DNA from: Carposina sasakii
Lineage: Eukaryota > Arthropoda > Insecta > Lepidoptera > Carposinidae
Length of the DNA: 64,000 nt
Assembly: GCA_014607495.2 (NCBI GenBank)
Contig: CP053150.1
Coordinates: forward strand, 8,142,495 to 8,206,494
Reading direction: 5' to 3'
Shown: piece by piece, positions 20,136 to 31,376 of the stretch
How positions within the stretch are numbered: position 1 is the stretch's first letter
Layout: the number at the start of each line of letters is the position of its first letter
The notes under the pieces: model-generated
Told to the model about the DNA's origin: nothing
The model's database searches: none
Seen by the model: only the letters and a program-made list of their open reading frames with translations
Translations under genes and position numbers: made by a program

Positions 20136-23100
20136 GGACCTACTTATGCAAGAAGGAACCAATCCACACACATGTCAAAATTGAGATAAGGATACAGAAA
20201 CTCTCAAAAATTAACCTTCTATCGACCCTGTAAAGATCACACTGATCTGTCAATTTTGACAGAACAAAACATTTTACTGACAAAGTTATCAACCAACATA
20301 ACAGCAGTTGTCCAATTAACTAACAAGATTCATGTCCCATGATCACCCAACATACTTAAAAAATAATTGAAATTGTTTTCTTCAATAAGACTCATGCCAC
20401 ATGGTTGCTTGAATTTTCAATTTTTTTTATTAAATAAATAGAACCATGCGGCTTGGTTCTCGTTTGCAAATCTAAATAGACATAATCCTATACATTCACA
20501 AAGACTCACTTTACTTGGTTCCCTGTTGATATAAATTTATTTACTACATTTAAGAAATCATGTCCTTTGAATCTGTGTTGTGTAAACTCCTTGATAAAAA
20601 TTATTCATCCAAGTCAATGATACCTATCTTCATACAAAATTGTAAGTTATTAGTTTTTCTAAATTCAATTTTTTTTATGTTAAATAATTTTAAAATTTAA
20701 TAGGTTTTGGTATGTATATGGCAAACTCTTTCTAAATTAAATAGTAGGTAAGCAATATAAAAAATGGCAACTTTGTTCCAAAAAACAAAAGCTATCAGTA
20801 CATTGTGTGATTAGTAAATTTATTAGTAGATTTATTGTTTCCAAACATGAAGAGAGTAAATGCCAGAGTACAAACTATGATTTCAAGGTCCCTTAACCAT
20901 TCAGATGTTAAAGAGAACGACAATCAAGGTAAGTATGTAAATAATTTTGAGGTTATAAAAAGTTTTGTAGTTTCTTAAAACTTGCATTTCTTCATTTTGT
21001 TGCAAAACTATAAATATAACTAAATCATCCGAATCGTAAAGGTTTTGTATCATAATTAATTTTAATTATGTGTATTTAACTAAACAAAAAGTTTAAATAC
21101 TTTGCTTAGCACAATATTATTCCTTTTTCAGATTTTTATGATAGCTCTCAACCAAGCAGTCCAATGCAGATATCTGCAGGTATTCTTTATGTTATGCATG
21201 TGGAATTCATTTTTTTGTTTACTGACTATTTAGTAGGTACTTTTTTGTCATAATATCGATACCTTTAGGCTTAAAAGTCGTAACTACCAAAAAGTAACTT
21301 TTCAATACGGTAGATTTAAACAAAGTTTTTTTCGCATATATTTCAAACTATGAAACACCCTTAAAATTATAAAAAAGGCTTAATATTGACTTCTTCTTAT
21401 GCATGTTTAAATTTGATATTTGTAATTAAAAACTTGCAATTATTCTAGATTTTCTGCGCAAGCGAAGAAGATCTAGTACGCATGGTGTAGTTGATAATTC
21501 GCATGAAAAAATTACTTGCAAAGGAGGTGATGGTATATCTGATCCTAATTTATCACCTGAATTACTTACCGTGTCTGCTAAGGCTTCCCTGTGTCCTCTT
21601 CCTTCTCCGCTGTCTTTAGCAACTAATTTGGTCATGAAAGATAAAACAATATTTACTTCAATTGCTGCTGACGATGTTGAAAGCGCTGTTGAAAAAAGCA
21701 TAGAACCACCTCCATACTCACCACTGACTCCACATCCAGTCACTGCTGATACTTTTGCAGCTGTTTGCGCAGATTTCAATACCAATAATGCTTTACAAAC
21801 CTCAAAATCTCTTACCGAGATTTCTGCTGAAAAAAGTGTTTCACCGCTTCCTTCTATGTCTCCGGAGACGGCATCTTTGTTAAATATTTTAGCTGATTCT
21901 ACGGATAATTTCTTTAACACTGAAGGTGTAACTGATATGACGATCGCAAGCTTCAGAAGTAGTGAAGCTCCATTGTATATTGATAGCGATGATTCAGTAA
22001 GAGATCCAAACTATTGTGCTAATGCGGATAATAGCTCGAGTGATGATAGCTCGAACAATTCAATTTCTTTGATATCTGGTTCTGTACGCACAGAAATTAT
22101 CCAAATTGCTAACGGAATAAACGAGATCGCTAGTCATCAACCAGAATCAATAAATTTAGGACTTAAGTCTATAATATCTGAGAATGATAATACTAATAAT
22201 GACCAGTTAAACATAGAAGCTGTTTCTGTTCACGAAACCCAGACCATGGGACGGCCAAAAAAAGGCAGAAAGCCGAAATATGGTGGGCTGTCTCGGAAGA
22301 AAGGAAAAAGCGAAAATACACAAATCTGCCTTATGTAAACAGTAAGAAGAAACTTGTCAGTTCCAAAAAAATTATTGATTTTCAATGCAGTTGCCTTAAA
22401 AAGTGCCACGAAAAAGTGCCAGTTGAAAAGAGATTGGCTCAATTTGAAAAGTTTTATTCTCTAGGATCTTATAATGCACAAAATATATTTTTAACTGCTT
22501 TAGTAAAAGAACAACCTGTAAAGCGCCATTATGTTGCAACTGACAATAAAACCAAAGTTTCAAGGAAAAAGTCTTACTCACGCCAATATTTTTTAGATGG
22601 TGAATCAGTTTGTAGAGATATGTTTGTAAAAACTTTTCAAACGTCGGCAAAACGTATAAATACATCGCTTTGTAAGATGCGATCAAGCAATTGTATTATC
22701 GATAACCGTGGAGTGCATGGAGGATGCAATAGAACATCTCCTCAAAGTGAGGAGTTCTTTATTAACTTTATTAAAAAATTACCGTCGTATGTATCTCACT
22801 ATCGGCGACAAAAAACAGAAGGGGCAAAATTTTTAAGAGCAGACATGACTTTATCTAAAATTAACGAATTGTACAGCAATGAAGCGAAAACCGCAGGCGT
22901 TAACATTTTGTCTGTTTCTAAAGTAAACAAATTATTTTTTACTAAATTTAACCTGCGCACCAAGCCCTTAAAAAAAGATACATGTAATAAGTGTGACTTT
23001 TTTGAAAGTCAAATTCAGTCGTCAGAACAAAATAGAGCTGAAATTGAACAAAAACGAGTAGAGCATCAAGAAACAGCAGACTCTATTCAAAAACAGTTAA

Positions 23101-24467
23101 GAATCGACATGAAACGAGCTGAAGGTGATCCTACTGTAGAAACTCTATCGTTTGACCTTGAGAAAACCTTACCTTTACCGCGTATACCCACAAATATCGT
23201 CTTTTATAAAAGACAACTCTGGGTATACAATTTAGGTATACATACCGGCACCAAAGATGAAGCTCACTGTAATGTGTGGGTAGAAGGAGAAGCTGGTAGA
23301 GGAGCTCAAGAGGTTGGCTCTTGCCTCATCAAACATATCACAGAAAGACTTGATAGGAACGTAAAATTTCTGATTTTGTGGAGCGATTCGTGCGGTGGTC
23401 AGAACCGCAACATAAAATTAATATTAATGCTAAAAGCTATGCTGAATGAACATCCAACTTTAGACCAGATAAATATAAAATTCCTTGAATCAGGACATAG
23501 CTTCCTCCCAAATGATACAGATTTTGGGAAGATAGAATGTGCCCTAAAACATCAACAGAGGCTCTACACACCAGATGATTATATACAGGTTATGAAAACC
23601 TGTAAAAAAACAAAACCAATGCATGTACATAGAATGAAAAATGAAGATTTTTTGTCATCATTAAAATTAGAAAAAAATATTATTAATAGAAGGGACGATA
23701 GATGGACAGAAAGTTTCATGGCTTCATACTAAGGAGATTATGATTAAAAAGGATGAAATGTTCAAAATTTACATGCGAACTACATTGAATGAAGATTTTA
23801 AGGTAGTTGATGTAAAAAAAAATGTTCGCGAAAGATATTTTTTGATAACAAAAGCTTTAATGGAGCCACTTTGGCCAACAGGGAAACCTGTCCCTGATGC
23901 AAAGTTAAGGGATTTAAAAAGCATGTTACACCTGATTCCGAAAGACTCACATAACTTCTATGTGAATCTTGTCGGAAATGAAGATTTAGAAGACGATATT
24001 GAAGGATTTTCAGGTCAACCTGATTTTGATATAGAATTGGATTTGGATTAGGTGATTTTTAATATTTGTCTAAGTTTTTATATTTGCTAGGAATTTGAGA
24101 TATAAAGAAAATCTTAAATTTCCAGTTAACTTTTATTTTTAATAATAAAATGTTTAAAATATATATGGATTTTTAAATTTTTACCTATATATTTATGACA
24201 CGATAATAAATAACAAAGACCCAACACACACTGATATACTTTTGCAAAAAGGAACCAACGAGTTTTTCTTCTAATAACATTAATAATCTAAATGATTTTC
24301 ATAAATTTTATATTTGTATACATAAGAAAAATATATTAGGTATAGTATTTAAAATGCACTTTATTCATAATAGCTATCAATTTTACAGTACACATTTTTT
24401 TTACAAAAGTGGCTTTTTCTCAAAACTTTAGTTTGGTGGGTTGGTTCTGTGTTGCGTAAGTAGGTCC
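20136..24467 (+). mobile_element. DNA transposon with 4-bp AATT target (Sola-like candidate)
   Basis: Inverted ends GGACCTACTTATGCAA and GGACCTACTTACGCAA continue with GAACCAA.CCAC. They are flanked by AATT at 20132-20135 and 24468-24471. The 4.33-kb body has one spliced gene on the plus strand. Subterminal DNA has further GGAACCAA copies (20450, 24252). A 4-bp duplication plus this protein type suggests a Sola-like superfamily, but I cannot assign it firmly. Confidence 0.75.
20847..24051 (+). pseudogene. DUF7869-like transposase, multi-exon, two frameshifts
   Basis: Proposed exons are 20847-20928 (MKRVNARVQTMISRSLNHS), 21132-21179 and 21449 onward, joined by GTAAGT/TTTTCAG, GTATTC/TTCTAG sites in phase. 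The long third exon shifts frame near 22285 and again near 23700. Without these breaks it would read to 24051. The N-terminal half is Ser/Thr-rich with an AT-hook-like GRPKKGRKPK. Then come a Cys-containing block (FQCSCLKKC, TCNKCDFFESQ) and a core with LWSDSCGGQNRN and FLESGHSFLPNDTDFG. I recognise these last motifs from insect proteins carrying DUF7869. The aspartates fit an RNase H-like transposase, but that function is inferred. Confidence 0.7.
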
Positions 24468-24694
24468 AATTATTAGCCATTTTCTACTATTAAAGCTTCG
24501 ATTATTTCTTTGTAAAAAATAGCATTTTTACTATTATATTTTATTATTCTCACACAAGAATTACAGAGGCCCCGTATCATTGTGAGGTAGGTACGGCTGA
24601 TGCGGCGCAGCCACGTCCCTTATACATAGAGCAGGATGCGCGGAGTGTGGGGGTGGCGAAAAGGGCAGTGCTTCCGGCCGCACCGGGCCACTAG

Positions 24695-24696
<2 letters not shown>

Positions 24697-24759
<63 letters not shown>

Positions 24760-25207
24760 AATGATAAACTGATGATAGCCTGAAGGGCTTTGTCATCTTC
24801 ACCGGGCTGCTTGGTGTGCGCTGAAGGCGCACAACCGAATGGTTTAAACCTACGCGACCAGTGCACCCCAGATGCGGCTGGGGCTTTGTCGCTTGGTGGA
24901 CTAAACAAAGGTTTTTATGACTATTTGTAGGATGGCTGGTAGGGTCGATGCCCAGCAGCGTCCTACTTTTGACTCTACCTACTAAGGGTTCCTGAAAAAC
25001 CCACCGCTAAAGAACCCTCGAAACAACTGCGGTGGGGCTGTGTTGGCCAAACGAGTCAGATCAGGGCTGCCTACTTTGGTCAGTCACCTGTCTGGTGTGT
25101 GTTGAATCTATGAGAGGTTGGCGGCGTCCCCTCCGACGGGGGCGCCGCATAGTGGTTGCGCTTGACGCGGGGGCTGGAGTTAAACTGGCCAGATACGCCG
25201 TAATGGC
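24697..25207 (-). mobile_element. 5'-truncated poly(A) LINE 3' end
   Basis: A 12-bp TSD GGGCCACTAGTC occurs at 24685-24696 and 25208-25219. A run of 62 T (24697-24758) is the poly(A) tail in minus orientation. The rest is a GC-rich 3' UTR of an R1/L1-like LINE. The long tail and perfect TSD indicate a recent insertion. The polylysine ORFs across the tail are artefacts. Confidence 0.85.
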
Positions 25208-25431
25208 GGGCCACTAGTCGTTGTTTGGCCCATGTATATATTCCAAACATTGTAAGAAACTTCGATATCGCGTTCTAGGATTTTGCATTCGATTGTGGTT
25301 CTCTCCTGCATCCGATAGATGGCTCCGCTACATTACTTCCCTTCCAGACCGGAGGTCGATATGTCTTCGGCAGCACCCAGCGTGTATTCTCACAAGTATG
25401 CATTCGGGTCAGTAAGTCGACCGGAAAGTGT

Positions 25432-26395
25432 TAATATAATAATAATATAATAATATTTATTTATTCAATGGACACACATTTTATGTACAATGTCTTACGC
25501 TATGGATAGGTAAATAATAATATGATTCCTGAACTAGGCTGAGCCTGTGTTTCAGGTGATAAAGTTCTTATTAACTTATAAAATAAATTAACAATTAAAA
25601 ATAGCATACTACTAAGGAGAATACGTTTCTTAACTATTTAAAAACTTAATTACTTATCAACTAATAACAGATTTTCTGTGTCATCATAACATAAAGTTTT
25701 TAAGTACTTATCAACTACTTTCTTACAGTGGAAATATGTAAGGTCATATATATTATTTAATCTATTTATCCTATTATAAAGTAAGGGACCTATATAGGCA
25801 AAAAATCTGTTGGTAAATTTAAATGGTGTCGAGATAACAGTGCATACTATATCTTTCCTTCTTTTGTTAGTAATATCATGACTGTAGGCAAGTGTTTTAT
25901 GCTGTTTTAGCACTATATGAATGATGAAAAGCTGACGGACTGTTAAAACATTGCAGGATTTATATAAAAGGCAGGTAGGGAATAAGAAAGGACGGAAAGT
26001 AGCCACTTTCAAGATTGCTCGTTGAGCTCTTTCGAGGGGTAATATGATTGTTTTATGTGCACCACCCCATGAGCTAATACAATATTGTATGATAGATTGA
26101 CATAAAGCTAGATACACTTGAGTAACTAGCTGTGGGTCTGCGATAAGACGTAATTTTTTGAATATATACAGTAGTTTACGTACTCTACCAACAACATTTT
26201 GAATATGTTCCCGGAAAGAGAGTGTGTCGTCAATTGTCACACCTAAATACTTCATGCTACTGGATTTTTGTAGAGTCGGACAATTGCATACTCGTATTGT
26301 GTTGTCTGGTGTACTATGGTGTTGGTGTGCATATAGTGGGTTATTCACAGGGTATTGAGGTCTACGCATTGTAAAATAATCTGTAATAATAATCT
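25432..26395 (-). mobile_element. CR1/L2-group LINE, 5'-truncated
   Basis: The 3' tail is an (ATT/AAT)n tract at 25432-25465, reading out on the minus strand. The body ends near 26395 inside the minisatellite of the TRIM-like element. The flanking pieces ('gcattcgggtcagtaagtcgacc' on the left, 'gcgttctggtcggtgagtcgact' on the right) are units of that same minisatellite. Confidence 0.75.
25650..26369 (-). CDS. Reverse transcriptase C-terminus of CR1/L2-like LINE
   Basis: The 239 residues are the C-terminal third of a non-LTR retrotransposon RT. Blocks are MKYLGVTIDDTLSFREHI, QRAILKVATFRP and LTVRQLFIIHIVLKQHK, ending LCYDDTENLLL. The palm motif (YxDD) and endonuclease are missing because of 5' truncation, so no active protein is expected. 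A homologous fragment is at 48186-48557. Confidence 0.85.
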   Translation of the reverse strand: MRRPQYPVNNPLYAHQHHSTPDNTIRVCNCPTLQKSSSMKYLGVTIDDTLSFREHIQNVVGRVRKLLYIFKKLRLIADPQLVTQVYLALCQSIIQYCISSWGGAHKTIILPLERAQRAILKVATFRPFLFPTCLLYKSCNVLTVRQLFIIHIVLKQHKTLAYSHDITNKRRKDIVCTVISTPFKFTNRFFAYIGPLLYNRINRLNNIYDLTYFHCKKVVDKYLKTLCYDDTENLLLVDK

Positions 26396-26399
26396 GTTG

Positions 26400-26545
26400 C
26401 GACGAGCGTGCAGGCGAGATGCGTTCTGGTCGGTGAGTCGACTGGGGACGTGTTGCGGCGATGCGTTCTGGTCTTTGAGGCGACTGGGAACGTGATGCGG
26501 CTGATGTGTTCTGGTCTGCGCGTGGAATGGGAACATGTTGTTCCG
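26400..26545 (+). repeat. Minisatellite, 42-bp unit, 3 copies
   Basis: Units beginning GATGCGTTCTGGTC occur at 26419, 26461 and 26503 and are diverged in the GTGAGTCGACTGGGGACGTG part. A further unit lies on the other side of the LINE at about 25392. Confidence 0.7.
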
Positions 26546-27175
26546 TGATGCCGATGCGTGCGTGCGTTGCTAACAGGTCCAGGAAGCTGTCATGGCGGCT
26601 TCTTATGAATCTGCTGGCTACTGGCGTGCTGCTGCTGTCGTGGAAGAAGAGGAGAGGTGATGCTGTTGTGTGATCACCGCTGCTGCGGAGTGCTGCGATG
26701 ATGGTGAAGTTCCTGAAGATTGAAGGTTGCGTATGTCCAGTTCACAGGGGTTACCAATGTGGGGTTGGTGAAAAGGGAAGCGCTTCCGGCCCCACCGGGC
26801 CACTAGTCGTTGTTTGGCCCATGTATATATTCCAAACATTGTAAGAATTCGATATCGCGTTCTAGGATTTTGCATTCGATTGTGGTTCTCTCCTGCATCC
26901 GCTACACGGAGCAGGGCGGCTACATTTGGTCCACCAATTTTTTTTACTATAAAATGGCGTTATTGCAAAACATATCCTTCTATCAAGTTAATCAGATTTC
27001 CCCTGACATAAAAAGTGTCCGGGTTTTATGGATGGCAGCCTTCTGCGGGCGTCACATCTAAGTCTATCCCACTAGAGTGAGCGAACAACTCCGAGAAAAG
27101 CAAGAGACGAACTCACGTTCTATTTCATGGCGTATGCGTTTGTATCGTATTATACGAAATGATCAAGGATACAAT

Positions 27176-28565
27176 CAGTGGCGGCTGGTGGGTTATCCAA
27201 CTGGTGGTGCACTTTACTAAAATATTAAATTTAGAAAATGCAACAAACCAACAATTGACATAAAATACGTTTATTTTTTATACATTAAATTAATGCGACG
27301 ACATTTTTCTGAAGCGAAATGTTCAATCACCTTTTTATTAAAATCGGATATTGATTGTATAAATTTTTTTTCAATACTAAGCACAGAAAGTGCATTTAGC
27401 CGATCCTGAGACACGGTATTTCGGAGAAAAGTTTTAATTCTTTTCAGTGTCGAAAAACATCGCTCGCTCTCTACCGAAGTCATTGGTATAGTGCACAGAA
27501 TTCGCAAAAGTTTCATTGACTCTGAAAATAATTCAGTCAGCTCATTATTATAGAACAACTGTAAAATTGCAATTGCACTATTTGCGTTGGTGAAATCGTC
27601 GCGACTGTATATTACGGAGAGTTCGTTTTTTAATTTGTACTTGTCCAAAGCGGCGTATGTGAAAACTGTGATCTTGAAATCTTTGTCGGGAAAAGTAGAA
27701 CGGTATGTATGTGGTAAAGTTCTCGCAATAAAATAATTTGGCTGCTATCAAATGATTACAAAACTGATTACAAAAAATTAAGACGCTCACATCCACACAA
27801 CCATTTCTTACTATTATACATTTCACTTTTAAAACTTCGCGTAAATGCTTTATTTCTAGATTTGCACTCTTGTTTGAAATTTAAAAAGGGCCGTGGCGGT
27901 CCGGCCAATTTTATGTTCACTTTTTTTTCAAAAGTTCTGTTATTTTCTTTAATATAATCAATGTTTATGCTCATTTTCACTAACACCACACACACACAGT
28001 ATAGAATAAAAGTTTTATTATAGAATCGAAACAAAAACTAAAAACAAATACAGTAATACATATAATCAAACACTAATTAACGCGTCACACATACAGTGAA
28101 ACTATTCTGAAAACGAAATGTCAATCATACTCGTAGCATAGCTGCCGTCGCCTCGCACCCATGTCGTCCGGCCCATTCGTCAATCATCGGGTGCTCTCGG
28201 CAATCTTCGGTTCGCACGTGCGGCGCTCGAGAGCCGACTCATTACTCGGTACATTTCTATGAACTATCTTTTGTTTCACGCGTCAGGCATATTCACTCGT
28301 ATCTCATGCATGTTATATTAGTCCTCGTGCACTGGCCGAAGCGCACGAGAATTTGTCTTTACGGGAAAATAAGTCTTAATAGTTTAGTATAGCGCTCAAA
28401 CTGTTTTCACCATAATTGTAAATTTAATTTTTTATACGTTTTTGTACGTTTAAATAAATATTAAAATGGTAATTTAAAAATAAAGATGAAGTAATATTTT
28501 GTATTTTTTAATCTTTTGAATTGGTGGTTCAGCGCACGAGCGCACTTAAGGTACAGCCGCCACTG
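27176..28565. mobile_element. hAT element C
   Basis: The ends CAGTGGCGGCTGGT and CAGTGGCGGCTGTA (reverse complement) are flanked by the perfect 8-bp TSD GATACAAT (27168-27175 and 28566-28573). At 1390 bp it is internally deleted but retains the C-terminal coding part of a transposase. It shares its TIR with the MITEs at 4644-7788 and 47158-49423 and may represent their source family. Confidence 0.93.
27271..27648 (-). pseudogene. hAT transposase, C-terminal dimerisation domain
   Basis: The 125-aa remnant has MTSVESERCFSTLKRIKTFL followed by DRLNALSVLSIEKKF, the hAT C-terminal dimerisation region near the catalytic glutamate. An upstream remnant in another frame (27768-28034) has MSINIDYIKENNRTFEKK at its N-terminus, typical of the start of TTF-type hAT proteins. 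The middle of the gene, including the first catalytic aspartates, is deleted. Confidence 0.85.
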
Positions 28566-30184
28566 GATACAATACACTGTCTGATTGATTATACATATTT
28601 TGTATTCAATTATACGATCTGGCAGCCCTGAGCTAGACGTTACGTAGTCGACAAGCGCGCGCTAGTGTGGAGCGGTAAAATTCAAATTTTCGATGTACTC
28701 GTTCCCAAACGTTTGCCATCATTCAAAGTTATTATACTACATATATTAAATTAATTAAATATTAAAGGTATATATAGGTAGTTACATAAAATCTGTATGG
28801 TGACAAAATATATAAATAAAATCATTATGTTCAATTAGTCGTCCACCTAAGTCCTGGAATCAGCTCAGGGGGGGGTCATGACCCCCATGACCCCCCCCCC
28901 TGGATCCGCCGTTGTTGCACATTCCGAGAGTAGCAAACTTCCATATTCTAGAGTAAAACAGCTAGTTCGCCGCCCCTCAAGCAGTGATCGGCCTCGCGCC
29001 TCTGCGCCCTTTGCCCACACTTCTTATGAGTGAAAAGAGCGCAATTGTAAAAAATATGCCCCTCTTCCCACTAACAACCCATACATGCCAGTCTTACTAC
29101 TGGTTGGAGGCTACGAACTGGATGGTTTGTATATAATGTTTCGATTTTTATTCGAATATAATGAATAAATTTAGTGAATAATTTTACCGATTTCAATCTT
29201 ATGTATCGACTATTATGTGTTTCACATGCACTAGTAGCTTCAGAAAATTCGATTGGAATTTTAAAAAAATCAAAAATATCATATATAAAAGAATATAAAA
29301 AAATAAAAAAAGCTCAAAAATATACCGAAAAATTATTTTACGTGCAATTTCAACGAAATTGTTGCATTGTAAAAATAATGTATGATATGACAATTGTTGA
29401 GGCAAGGGCGGCAAAAACTATTCAGCCTATACCTTGAAAATTTGTAAATCCGCCACTGGCAGTTGGGTAAAGACAACTTCGAGGGAGAAATCACCAGAAA
29501 AGTGCAGCGTTTGGGAAGTTGCGTCATATCTTTGAGTCATCGTTGCCACAATGCCTCAAGACCAAGGTGTTCGATCAGTGCGTTCTACCAGCCATGACTT
29601 ACGGAGCCGAGACGTGAAACCTGACGGTGGGGCTGGATCACCGATTATTTGTCACTTAGAGAGCTATGGAAAGGTCAATGCTCGGAATCTCGCGAATGGA
29701 CAAAATCCGAAACGAGATTATCCGGCAGAAGACCAAAGTGACAGACATAGTCGCGAAATGTAGCAGACTGAAGTGGCAGTGGGCCGGCCACATCTGTCAT
29801 AGAACTGATGAACGGTGGAATAAACGCGTTCTTGAATGGAGACCGCGCCTCGGCAAGCGTAGCGTTGGGCGCCCTCCGGCCAGATGGACCGATGACTTAA
29901 AGAGGACGGCTGGTAGTGACTGGATGGCAAAAACGGGAGATCGAGCCATGTGGCGTACACTGGGGGAGGCCTACGTCCAGCAGTGGACTGCAAAAAGCAG
30001 TGGATTGATCCCGAAAAATTACACGAGATCTCGCGAGATCGGGATCCCGCGGGATCGGGATTGCATTCCGTAATCGCTGCATAATGGTGAACGTCGTGGT
30101 ACGAAATTATGTCTGCTACTCCTTCCTTTGATTTGATCTCCGATATCCTTAAGATCTCTCTCTAATCCGGATGATCCAATTTCA

Positions 30185-31376
30185 ATGGTACTATTTGGTA
30201 TAGCTGTTAATAATATTATTGATAGGTGGAATTGCTGGCGTGAAATTGTCTGGTTGCATGTTTATCTTATTAAAGAAATTCCTATGCGACGTTATAGTGA
30301 AAGAGTCGCCCGTGATGACGCAGCCGTCTTCTAGCGTAATGACTCCAGCCTTGCGGAGTCGCTCCGCTGTAATCAGCTGATCACACATTATTCTTACTGG
30401 ACATTCGCCTCAACAGGTATATAAGTATGAATTTATCTTATGAAGCTGAGACCAAGAATGTTAACATGGAATGGTTGTGATTTTACAAGTTTGTTTCGTT
30501 GGATCTTTCAAACACGTGCCTTGGTCTGCGTTGGTGGTTGGTCTGCCTTAAATTGAAAGAGTGGAGATTGTAATACGCATAAGTAAACATTGCTGTCATA
30601 CGAGATACATGCTTGTAGTGTAATATCGCTAATGGGTACGTACAAATCTTTTTGTAGGTTGATCGCTATATGACTGGCGATCGGGACAAGGGTCCTTATG
30701 GTTTACGGTTTAAAACCATATGGTTTTCGGTTTCCCGTGGAATTGGTATAATTTTGTATTATTTTGATTACGAATTGATTTGATAATTTTGATGTCGAAT
30801 AGGTCTCTGCTCACAAGTGATATCTTAATCTCGAATAGTAAAAATTCCTTGGTAATCCTCGCCTTGACCTTTAGTATATGGTACAATTTGGGTAACTGGT
30901 TGAAGATGTCCTCTAATGGTAAGGACAAGTCTTTGGGGATGCGCCCAGCTATCAAATGCAATTCTTGCAATAATTGGTCTGGTTTTAATAGATGCACATT
31001 AAAGTTGCCATAGTGTATATTGGTTATAACATCCAGTAATGTGTCTTGAACTTTTCTTAATTCGGATATAATATTGTTTGCAATTAGGGTAGTCATAGTA
31101 AAGTCATTGGTAGTAACTACATCGTTTATCTCAGATTGTAAATCGTATTAATATAATCGTATCATCTCGGATTAAATACATGGTTGACGTTTGGTCGAAG
31201 TAAAACATACTATTGTTGTTATTAAGTGGTGGTAAACTATAGGTAGTTTGTCCTGGTGTAAATAAACAAAATAACATTAGGGCGGTCATCAGATAGCTAG
31301 CAAATGATTTGTTTTTCATTATTGTCTTTGGTTTGTTGTCATTTATTGGTCTCGTCCAGGGATTTGGTATCACATT
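30185..31376 (-). pseudogene. Env-like (F-type) glycoprotein remnant of a BEL/Pao retroelement
   Basis: Three open stretches on the minus strand lie downstream of the pol remnant at 31377-31640. 31373-31131 has a hydrophobic leader (SYLMTALMLFCLFTPG). 31096-30710 reads as the helical body of an insect retroelement envelope (LLQELHLIAGRIPKDLSLP, ITKEFLLFEIKISL). 30388-30191 is the C-terminal part. Stops and shifts separate them, so no functional fusion protein is expected. Position directly after BEL/Pao integrase is as in env-bearing Belpaoviridae-type elements. Only the arrangement is described here. Confidence 0.65.

Larger units (their letters stand above)
24646..26906. mobile_element. Miniature LTR retrotransposon (TRIM-like), twice invaded
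   Basis: The LTR pair is 24646-24696 plus 25220-25332 on the left and 26758-26906 on the right. Each is about 150 bp, starting TGTGGGG and ending CTACA. A 5-bp TSD CGGAG lies at 24641-24645 and 26907-26911. The left LTR is split by a LINE tail and carries a 13-bp local duplication. The short interior has a minisatellite and a second LINE and no gag or pol. No standard primer-binding site is obvious after the left LTR. Confidence 0.75.
19632..28914. mobile_element. hAT element B, inner shell of nest
   Basis: The ends CAAGGGCGGATCCAG and (reverse complement) CAACGGCGGATCCAG are flanked by the perfect 8-bp TSD TTGCACAT (19624-19631 and 28915-28922). Its own sequence includes polyguanine/polycytosine tracts next to the ends and no transposase. 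It contains the DUF7869-like transposon, the miniature LTR element and hAT element C. Confidence 0.92.
19427..29458. mobile_element. hAT element A, outer shell of nest
   Basis: The ends CAGTGACGGATTTAC and (reverse complement) CAGTGGCGGATTTAC are flanked by a perfect 8-bp TSD GCAGTTGG (19419-19426 and 29459-29466). Its own DNA is 19427-19631 and 28923-29458 (about 740 bp). It carries no recognisable transposase, so it is non-autonomous. It interrupts the RTE LINE. Confidence 0.93.
19290..29995 (+). pseudogene. RTE-type LINE 3' half, split by a 10-kb hAT nest
   Basis: 19290-19426 encodes the end of an RTE RT (VALEVVQKYVYLGQ). The reading resumes after the nested hAT at 29467 (DNFEGEITRKVQ) and runs to the C-terminus around 29700-29995 ([33 protein letters not shown]). 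A 'gtccagcagtggactgcaaa' 3' end follows. Frameshifts occur at about 29520 and 29700. The other RTE copies here (34496-36030, 58028-61173) confirm the family. The repeated GATC palindromes at 30024-30060 lie just downstream. Confidence 0.85.

Noticed and set aside
24561..24908. ORFs with a long polylysine run
   Set aside because: They are translation of the 62-base poly(T) LINE tail, not a gene.
29174..29437. 87-aa ORF in the right flank of hAT-A
   Set aside because: Lys/Ile-rich low-complexity translation of AT-rich DNA with no hAT motif.
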